8,677 nucleotides of DNA. It comes from Gammaproteobacteria bacterium. GTDB lineage: Bacteria > Pseudomonadota > Gammaproteobacteria > Pseudomonadales > Pseudohongiellaceae. Positions 1-6,400 of the stretch are shown here, piece after piece. The stretch lies in the NCBI GenBank assembly GCA_003514305.1, contig DORE01000184.1, positions 1-8,677 of the forward strand. Reading direction: 5' to 3'. The notes under the pieces were generated by a model. It did no database searches, was not told the origin of the DNA, and was given only the letters and a program-made list of their open reading frames with translations. A program made the position numbers and the translations under genes. Each line of letters begins with the position of its first letter. The first letter of the stretch is position 1.

Positions 1-25
1 TTCTCTCGAATTTTTCCTTTGCCAC
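1..25 (-). CDS. tuf: Elongation factor Tu, 5' end only (partial)
   Basis: Only the first eight codons are inside the window: GTG GCA AAG GAA AAA TTC GAG AGA, read as MAKEKFER, which is the usual start of proteobacterial EF-Tu. EF-Tu is the cytoplasmic GTPase that delivers aminoacyl-tRNA to the ribosomal A site. The GTG start is supported by a GAGGT Shine-Dalgarno sequence at 32-36, six bases upstream, and by the exact N-terminal match. The position directly after fusA is the classical str operon order (rpsL-rpsG-fusA-tufA), so this is probably the tufA copy. Nothing can be said about the rest of the protein. The call rests on eight residues plus synteny, both of which agree. Confidence 0.9.
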
Positions 26-89
26 AGTAGCACCTCGTTGAAATTCAATTGCGATTAATTAAAACAGAAACTCTTGATTCGCCGCGTAT
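26..89 (-). promoter_or_regulatory. fusA-tuf intercistronic spacer with tuf ribosome binding site
   Basis: This 64-base spacer is AT-rich in the half next to fusA and ends with GAGGT (32-36) placed six bases before the tuf GTG. I see no hairpin followed by a T tract and no clear promoter, so fusA and tuf are probably cotranscribed. Confidence 0.6.
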
Positions 90-2186
90 TTAGCGGACGG
101 TCCCGTCGATGATGCTCTCTGCGATGTTGGCAGGCACTTCAGCATATTTGAGAAATTCCATGGTATAGGTCGCTCGACCCTGAGTCGCGGAACGCAAATC
201 AGTAGCGTAGCCAAACATCTCTGACAGAGGCACCTCGGCATTTATGATCTTGCCGGATAAGCTATCTTCCATACCGCCAACCATTCCCCGACGGCGATTC
301 AAGTCGCCCATTACGTCACCCATATATTCTTCTGGGGTGACCACTTCAACCGCCATCATCGGTTCCAAGAGCGCCGGATCAGCCTCCAAAGCACCTTTTC
401 GAAGCGCCAACGAACCAGCGATCTTGAACGCCATTTCACTGGAATCGACATCATGAAATGAACCGTCGAACAGTGTGACCTTCATGGCCAAAAACGGATA
501 CCCAGCAAGGCAACCGTTTTGCATCTGCTCCTGTACACCCTTGTCCACTGCAGGAATGTATTCCCGGGGAACAACGCCGCCTACGATGTCATTCACAAAT
601 TCGTATTCTGCATCCGGATCAACAGGCTCTAGCTTTAGGACCACATGGCCGTACTGGCCTCTTCCTCCGGACTGTTTGACGTGTTTGCCCTCCACCTCGA
701 CCGCTTTGCGAATTGTTTCGCGATAGGCAACCTGTGGTTTTCCAATATTCGCCTCAACTGAAAATTCTCGGCGCATTCGATCAACCAGAACATCGAGGTG
801 TAACTCACCCATACCAGATATGATGGTTTGGCCTGATTCCTCATCTGACTCAACGCGAAACGAAGGGTCTTCCTGAGCGAGCTTGCCCAACGCAATACTC
901 ATTTTCTCCTGATCAGCCTGAGACTTGGGCTCAACCGCAACCGAAATAACAGGATCAGGAAAGTCCATTTTCTCAAGAGTGACAATACAATCAGGGGCGC
1001 ATAGTGTTTCACCCGTTGTGACATCCTTTAATCCGATTGCAGCGGCGATGTCACCAGCCAAAACTTCTCTAACCTCTTCGCGGGAGTTTGAGTGCATCTG
1101 CACCATTCTGCCGACCCGCTCTTTTTTATGTTTCAGGGGGTTATAGACGGTGTCGCCACTTTTAAGTGTCCCGGAATACACCCGAAAGAAAGTCAGTGTC
1201 CCCACATAGGGATCTGTCGCTATTTTAAAAGCGAGTGAAGAAAAGGGCGCATCGTCATTTACTTCACAGGTAGTGGAAGAACCATCTTCCACTGTGCCCT
1301 CTATCGCTTTCACTTCCGCGGGTGAGGGCATATAGTCAATTACTGCATCCAGCACGGCCTGAACGCCCTTATTTTTAAAGGCAGAACCGCATAACACCGG
1401 CACAATTTCATTTGCGAGAGTAAGCTGACGAATTGCGGCCATAAGCTCTTCTTCATTGAGGTCGCCTTCTTCGAGGTACTTATCCATAAGCTTATCGCTT
1501 GCTTCCGCTGCAACTTCTAGCAAACGCTCGCGCCTTTCGGCACAAAGCTCTTTCATTTCTTCGGGAATTTCCATGTACTTAAATGTTGTTCCCTGATCGT
1601 CCTCATTCCAGAGGATCGATTTCATCTTAACCAGATCAACAACACCCTTGAATTCATCTTCGGCACCAATAGCAAGCTGCATCGGCACAGCATTCGCTGC
1701 AAGGCGGTCCTCCATCTGCTCAACCACTTTCAGAAAATCGGCGCCAGCCCGGTCCATTTTGTTCACGAAAACAATCCGAGGGACTTCGTACCGATTAGCC
1801 TGACGCCACACCGTTTCTGTTTGTGGCTGCACGCCCGATGAAGCACAGAGCACCACTACTGCGCCATCAAGGACGCGCAGAGAACGCTCAACTTCAATAG
1901 TAAAGTCGACGTGTCCTGGCGTATCAATGATATTAATGCGGTGCTCGTCGTACTGACTATCCATGCCGTTCCAGAAGCAGGTGGTGGCGGCTGAAGTTAT
2001 AGTAATACCCCGTTCCTGCTCCTGCTCCATCCAATCCATAATAGCAGCGCCGTCATGGACTTCGCCTATTTTGTGGGAAATTCCAGTGTAGAAAAGCACG
2101 CGCTCTGTGGTAGTGGTCTTACCTGCATCGACGTGCGCGGCAATCCCTATATTACGATAGCGACTTAATGGGTGTTTACGGGCCAC
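90..2186 (-). CDS. fusA: Elongation factor G (translocase GTPase)
   Basis: EF-G is the cytoplasmic GTPase that drives tRNA-mRNA translocation and, with RRF, ribosome recycling. The 698-residue product has the full five-domain layout. The GTPase motifs are G1 AHVDAGKT (17-24), G3 DTPGH with the catalytic His92 (88-92), G4 NKMD (142-145) and G5 GSAF (267-270). Domain II begins at about 310, domain III holds GMGELHLD (458-465), domain IV holds SGGRGQYGHV (506-515), and domain V follows to the C terminus. The length is close to E. coli EF-G (704). The start is GTG (2184-2186): AGGA at 2194-2197 lies seven bases upstream and the MARKHPLSRYRNIGI N terminus is canonical. It lies 40 bases after rpsG and 64 before tuf in the str operon. 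No truncation or frameshift is seen. Confidence 0.99.
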   Translation of the reverse strand: MARKHPLSRYRNIGIAAHVDAGKTTTTERVLFYTGISHKIGEVHDGAAIMDWMEQEQERGITITSAATTCFWNGMDSQYDEHRINIIDTPGHVDFTIEVERSLRVLDGAVVVLCASSGVQPQTETVWRQANRYEVPRIVFVNKMDRAGADFLKVVEQMEDRLAANAVPMQLAIGAEDEFKGVVDLVKMKSILWNEDDQGTTFKYMEIPEEMKELCAERRERLLEVAAEASDKLMDKYLEEGDLNEEELMAAIRQLTLANEIVPVLCGSAFKNKGVQAVLDAVIDYMPSPAEVKAIEGTVEDGSSTTCEVNDDAPFSSLAFKIATDPYVGTLTFFRVYSGTLKSGDTVYNPLKHKKERVGRMVQMHSNSREEVREVLAGDIAAAIGLKDVTTGETLCAPDCIVTLEKMDFPDPVISVAVEPKSQADQEKMSIALGKLAQEDPSFRVESDEESGQTIISGMGELHLDVLVDRMRREFSVEANIGKPQVAYRETIRKAVEVEGKHVKQSGGRGQYGHVVLKLEPVDPDAEYEFVNDIVGGVVPREYIPAVDKGVQEQMQNGCLAGYPFLAMKVTLFDGSFHDVDSSEMAFKIAGSLALRKGALEADPALLEPMMAVEVVTPEEYMGDVMGDLNRRRGMVGGMEDSLSGKIINAEVPLSEMFGYATDLRSATQGRATYTMEFLKYAEVPANIAESIIDGTVR

Positions 2187-2226
2187 GGTGTTATCCTGGC
2201 GAGATAAGAAAGAACCGCATTAACGT

Positions 2227-2697
2227 TTAAAAGCGGAAGTGAGAAAACGCTCGATTCGCTTCGGCCATACGATGTACATCTTCACGCTTCTTGACTGCAC
2301 TACCACGGCCCTCAGCCGCGTCAGTGATTTCACCAGCTAGACGCAAAACCATAGACTTTTCACCACGCGCGCGGGAATGCTCTACCAACCATCGCATTGC
2401 CAGCGCGTTGCGCCGCTCAGCTCTGACTTCGACGGGCACCTGATAGGTAGCTCCGCCCACTCGACGAGACTTTACTTCCACCATTGGGGCGATCGCTTCG
2501 AGCGCAGCTTCAAAAACTTCTAGCGGGGCAGAACCAGAGCGCTCCGAAACAATCTCCAGTGCGCCATAGACAATTTTTTCGGCGATAGACTTTTTGCCAT
2601 CCACCATGACGTGATTCATGAATTTTGCTAGGACTTTTGATCCGAATTTCGGATCGGGCAAAACTTCTCGTTTTGCAACAACTCTTCTTCTGGGCAT
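2227..2697 (-). CDS. rpsG: 30S ribosomal protein S7 (uS7)
   Basis: S7 is a primary 16S rRNA binding protein that nucleates assembly of the 30S head and lies near the E and P sites. In E. coli it is also the translational repressor of the str operon, acting at the rpsL-rpsG interval. The product has 156 residues, the common bacterial length, with the MPRRR start, LPDPKFGS (13-20), MVDGKKS (31-37), the beta-hairpin region from V73 to V91 with KSRRVGGATYQVPVEV, RRNALAMRW (95-103) and the C-terminal KKREDVHRMAEANRAF (136-151). The ATG at 2695-2697 has a GAGGT Shine-Dalgarno (2703-2707) five bases upstream. It follows rpsL after an unusually long 190-base interval and precedes fusA. The sequence is intact. 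Confidence 0.99.
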   Translation of the reverse strand: MPRRRVVAKREVLPDPKFGSKVLAKFMNHVMVDGKKSIAEKIVYGALEIVSERSGSAPLEVFEAALEAIAPMVEVKSRRVGGATYQVPVEVRAERRNALAMRWLVEHSRARGEKSMVLRLAGEITDAAEGRGSAVKKREDVHRMAEANRAFSHFRF

Positions 2698-2887
2698 GAT
2701 CTACCTCGATGTTTATTCAGGTTAACCCGGGACTCCAAAGCGCTTCTGTAAAAGCCGCAGACGCCCAGCCTTACTCATTCCCACCGCCTTTTTGTAGAGC
2801 CGCGATGGGATGCGCACTCCGTGCGCTTGTAAATTGCTCTTTTCAATTTGGTAAGCCTTCGCACGCAGAGCAAAAGCCATCCTTTAG
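2698..2887 (-). promoter_or_regulatory. rpsL-rpsG intercistronic region, candidate S7 translational operator
   Basis: In E. coli the rpsL-rpsG interval carries the site where S7 binds the mRNA and represses its own synthesis. The interval here, in the same position, is 190 bases. In the transcript it can form four consecutive stems: 2854-2862 with 2870-2878 (nine pairs, three of them wobble); 2831-2836 with 2844-2849 (six perfect pairs, 7-base loop); 2812-2817 with 2821-2826 (GCGCAC/GTGCGC, 3-base loop); and 2779-2787 with 2802-2810 (nine pairs, one wobble, 14-base loop). None is followed by a T tract, so none is a terminator. The hairpins are seen directly. S7 binding is inferred from position only, and I have not matched the E. 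coli operator sequence. Confidence 0.45.
2722..2880 (-). CDS. Possible small basic peptide, 52 residues, between rpsL and rpsG (unrecognised)
   Basis: An uninterrupted frame starts with ATG at 2878-2880, seven bases after the rpsL stop, and ends with TAA at 2722-2724, 24 bases before the rpsG start. The peptide begins MAFALRAKAYQIEK and ends RLRLLQKRFGVPG. It has six Lys, six Arg and one His but only one acidic residue (Glu13), so it is extremely basic, like a ribosomal or RNA-binding peptide. I see no signal peptide or membrane segment. Initiation signals are mixed: AAGGG overlaps the end of rpsL about 11 bases upstream, AAAGG touches the ATG with no spacing, and an in-frame stop lies two codons upstream of the ATG. 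Translation would most likely depend on coupling to rpsL. I recognise no family. The frame may instead be a chance opening in a structured S7 operator region. Treat it as a candidate only. Confidence 0.3.
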   Translation of the reverse strand: MAFALRAKAYQIEKSNLQAHGVRIPSRLYKKAVGMSKAGRLRLLQKRFGVPG

Positions 2888-3262
2888 TTAGCCCTTAGGA
2901 CGCTTGGCTCCGTACTTGGATCGGCCCTGCTTTCGGTCTGCTACACCTGAAGTGTCGAGCGTGCCGCGCACCGTATGATAACGTACCCCTGGTAAGTCTT
3001 TGACGCGCCCGCCGCGAATAAGCACAACTGAGTGTTCCTGCAAGTTGTGGCCTTCGCCTCCAATGTAAGAAGTCACCTCATAGCCATTAACCAAACGAAC
3101 ACGACAAACTTTTCGCAACGCTGAATTTGGCTTTTTCGGGGTCGTAGTGTAGACCCTCGTGCAGACACCCCGTTTTTGTGGCGAGCTCTGCAAGGCAGGC
3201 ACGTCACTTTTAGACACCTTGCTCTTACGGGGTTTGCGTACTAACTGATTAATTGTAGCCAT
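2888..3262 (-). CDS. rpsL: 30S ribosomal protein S12 (uS12)
   Basis: S12 sits at the decoding centre of the 30S subunit and governs accuracy and streptomycin response. The 124-residue product matches the family along its whole length: MATINQLVRKPR at the start, KRGVCTRVYTTTPKKPNS (30-47), SYIGGEGHNLQEHS (65-78), RGGRVKDLPGVRYHTVRG (83-100) and the Lys/Arg-rich tail ending KRPKG. Lys43 and Lys88, the classical streptomycin-resistance positions, are wild type, and Asp89, the usual RimO methylthiolation site, is present. The ATG at 3260-3262 is fixed by the canonical N terminus, although no good Shine-Dalgarno sequence lies at the normal distance (AAAGACAAAG directly precedes it). It is the first gene of the str unit, downstream of the promoter at 3390-3418. 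Confidence 0.99.
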   Translation of the reverse strand: MATINQLVRKPRKSKVSKSDVPALQSSPQKRGVCTRVYTTTPKKPNSALRKVCRVRLVNGYEVTSYIGGEGHNLQEHSVVLIRGGRVKDLPGVRYHTVRGTLDTSGVADRKQGRSKYGAKRPKG

Positions 3263-3389
3263 CTTTGTCTTTAGGACCCTTATCTTGTGTCTTTATCAAA
3301 ATCTCACGTGACGTATCGACGTATCAGGCGAACTCGTCGCTGTCGCATGTATGTGTTCTGCTGCCCGGCTGACATCAAAAAGAAGGCGA
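3263..3389 (-). promoter_or_regulatory. str mRNA 5' leader
   Basis: This is the roughly 120-base untranslated leader expected between the promoter and rpsL. It contains a perfect 8-base tandem repeat, GACGTATC twice on the plus strand (3310-3325). It also has an imperfect duplication in which AAAGACACAAGAT (transcript strand, about 25 to 37 bases before the ATG) is repeated as AAAGACAAAGAT running into the start codon. A 23-codon frame, ATG at 3373-3375 to TGA at 3304-3306, lies in it but has no ribosome binding site. The transcription start is not mapped, so the leader length is an estimate. Confidence 0.5.
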
Positions 3390-3418
3390 AGTCTAAAGAC
3401 ACGCCCAGCTAGAGTCAA
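3390..3418 (-). promoter_or_regulatory. Sigma-70 promoter for the str operon
   Basis: On the minus strand a -35 box TTGACT (3413-3418, five of six matches to TTGACA) is followed by an optimal 17-base spacer and a -10 box TAGACT (3390-3395, four of six matches to TATAAT). The bases just after the -10 are TTCGCC, GC-leaning as in discriminators of growth-rate and ppGpp-controlled ribosomal promoters. The -10 overlaps a small inverted repeat, GTCT-TT-AGAC. The site lies between rpoC and rpsL, where the str operon promoter is expected. Confidence 0.7.
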
Positions 3419-3441
3419 CTTTTACGCAGATCATAGCCTAG

Positions 3442-3472
3442 AAAAAGTCGCCCGAAACCCCAACCCCAACTT
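3442..3472 (-). terminator. Possible weak terminator after rpoC
   Basis: Eight bases after the rpoC stop the transcript reads AAGUUG, a 16-base G-rich loop and CGACUU, giving six pairs (one wobble) whose 3' arm runs into UUUUU (3442-3446). This has the layout of a Rho-independent terminator, but the stem is weak and the loop large. The placement just after rpoC and before the str promoter supports it. Partial readthrough from rpoBC into the str unit is plausible. Confidence 0.35.
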
Positions 3473-3480
3473 ACGGCTTG

Positions 3481-6400
3481 TTATTCAGCTGCCGGCGCCG
3501 CGTCGGAGCCTGTCCCCTCTAAGCTTAAGGCCTCAGACAACGCCGCTTCTACATCGCTAGCACTGACCGTTTCGCTGTCTGCTTCTTCGAGCGCCTGCTT
3601 TCTCCGAGCCTCATGATATGCCATACCGGTTCCCGCAGGAATTAGGCGCCCGACCACAACATTCTCCTTCAAGCCTCGCAAGAAATCGCGTTTCCCGGTA
3701 ACTGCTGCTTCGGTGAGAACACGCGTTGTCTCCTGAAAAGATGCCGCCGAAATGAATGATTCAGTCGCCAATGAAGCCTTGGTGATACCAAGCAGTTGGC
3801 GGTCATAGCGGGCTTCCTGCTTATCCTCAGACTTGAGCTGCTCGTTGATTTCAAGAATCTCGGTATAAGTAAGCTGTTCGCCTTTAATGAGGTTTGAGTC
3901 GCCTGAGTTTGTTATTTCAACCTTACGCAACATCTGGCGGACAATCACCTCAATGTGCTTGTCATTAATTCTTACACCTTGGAGTCGGTAAACATCTTGA
4001 ACTTCATTGACAATGTATTGAGCCAACGCCTCGACACCCTTAAGACGGAGAATGTCATGTGGCGCAGGCGGACCCTCTGATACGACTTCGCCTTTCTCAA
4101 TTGATTCACCTTCAAACACTGTCATCGTACGCCATTTTGGAATGAGCGTTTCGTAGTGGCTCGACCCATCGATGGGATTCACCCCGTCTGGCGGGGTAAT
4201 AACCAGACGCCGCTTACCCTTGGTCTCTTTACCGAAGCTAACAGTGCCTGAGATTTCCGCGAGGATCGCCGGCTCCTTCGGTTTGCGCGCCTCAAATAGA
4301 TCTGCAACTCTCGGCAGACCCCCGGTAATGTCGCGAGTCTTAGAGCCCTCTTGCGGTATACGTGCAATGAAATCACCAATATTCATATCGGCGCCGTCTT
4401 TCAGACTAATAATGGCATTAGCTGGCAGGAAGTAATGTGCTGGCACTGTTGTTCCAGGCAAACAAACTTCTTTACCTTTTTTATCGACGACCGTAACGGC
4501 TGGCCTCAGCTCTTTGGCCGAAGACGCACGCTCAGCAGGATCAATCACTGACGTACTGGTAAGCCCAGTGATCTCATCGGTTTGTTCGCGGACAGTAATT
4601 CCCTCCTCCATCGCTGCGAACTTTACTTTACCGGCCACTTCAGAAACGATCGGGTGCGTATGCGGATCCCAGGTTGCTACGATTTGACCAGCTTCAACAT
4701 CTCGATTTTTACCAGCAGTGACCACAGCACCATAGGGCAGCTTGTAACGCTCACGCTCACGGCCATTAGTATCATTAACGATCAGTTCACCGGATCGCGA
4801 AACAACCACCAGCGCGCCTTTCACGTTTTCAACGGTCTTCATGTTGCTCAGATGAACCGTACCAGTATTTCTTACCTGTACGCTGTCTGAAGCAGTGGCT
4901 CTCGAAGCCGCGCCCCCGATATGAAAAGTCCGCATAGTGAGCTGTGTACCCGGCTCACCGATGGATTGCGCCGCAATTACGCCGACAGCTTCACCGACAT
5001 TTGCCAAATGGCCACGAGCCAGATCGCGTCCATAGCATTGACTGCATATACCAAATCGCGTTTCACAAGTAATTGGAGACCGCACATGAACCTGATCGAC
5101 ACCATTGCTTTCAAGACGATCGACCATGCGCTCATTGATCAACGTACCTTTTTCGGCGATGACGTCACCGGACTCCTCATGGACAACATCCGCTGCCAAG
5201 ACTCGACCGAGAACGCGGTCGCCAAGCGGCGCGATGATATCACCGCCTTCAATAATAGGCGCCATGGTAAGCCCTTCTTCGGTTCCGCAATCTTCCTCGG
5301 TAATTACCAGATCTTGAGAAATGTCCACCAAGCGCCGGGTCAGATAGCCCGAGTTCGCCGTCTTCAGTGCGGTGTCAGCAAGCCCCTTACGAGCTCCGTG
5401 GGTCGATGTAAAGTATTGAGATACATTCAGACCCTCGCGAAAGTTGGCTGTAATCGGCGTTTCGATAATCGAGCCGTCAGGCCGCGCCATTAGGCCGCGC
5501 ATCCCTGCAAGCTGTCGAATCTGCGCCGGGGAGCCCCGAGCGCCGGAATCTGCGTATACATAAACCGAATTGAAAGACTCTTGGGCTTCTTCCTTGCCAT
5601 CGCGATTGACAACCGTTTCGGTCGAGAGCCCTTCCATCATTGACTTGGCAACGATATCGTTCGCTCGCGACCAGATATCGATCACCTTGTTATATTTTTC
5701 ACCCTGCGTTACCAGGCCCGAAGCAAACTGTGACTCGATCTCAGCGACCTCGGAGTTGGCTTGATCAATAATTTTGGCCTTTTCGTCAGGAATTTCGAAA
5801 TCATTGACCCCTATAGAGGATCCGCTGCGAGTAGAATATTTATATCCGGTGTACATCAGCTGATCAGCAAAGATAACCGTTTCCTTTAGACCAACGTTTC
5901 GATAACAAGCGTTCAAAATCTGGGAGATCGGCTTCTTCGCCATTTTCTGATTAACCATCGAAAACGGAAGCCCTTCAGGCACAATGTTAAACAACAGAAC
6001 ACGGCCGACTGTCGTATCAACAATGGAAGTGGTGGTTTCTTTTTTACCTTCATCACTTACAATGCTTTCCGAAATGCGAACCTTGATACGCGCCTGCAGA
6101 TGAGCGTTCTCAGACTCATAGGCCCTCTGAACTTCCTTTGGGTCAGCAAAGACCATGCCTTCGCCTTTTGCATTAACGCGCTCTCGGGTCATGTAATAAA
6201 GACCCAGAACAACATCTTGAGAGGGCACAATAATAGGCTCACCGTTAGCGGGGGCAAGTATGTTGTTGGTCGACATCATCAACGTTCGAGCCTCTAACTG
6301 CGCTTCCAGCGTCAGCGGCACATGAACCGCCATCTGGTCACCATCGAAATCAGCGTTGTAAGCAGCACAAACTAGCGGATGCAACTGAATTGCCTTGCCC

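Noticed and set aside
2190..2219. Nine-codon frame (MRFFLISPG) between rpsG and fusA
   Set aside because: It is very short, has no ribosome binding site and overlaps the fusA Shine-Dalgarno; most likely chance.
3430..3435. TATGAT as a second -10 box upstream of the str promoter
   Set aside because: No -35-like hexamer lies 16-18 bases upstream and there is no extended -10 TG, so it was not called.
4921..5493. 190-codon open frame on the plus strand inside rpoC
   Set aside because: It is fully antisense to the highly conserved rpoC coding sequence, has no recognisable domain, and is explained by the codon constraints of rpoC. The other plus-strand frames in the window (for example 6728-7174 and 244-726) are shadows of rpoC and fusA in the same way.
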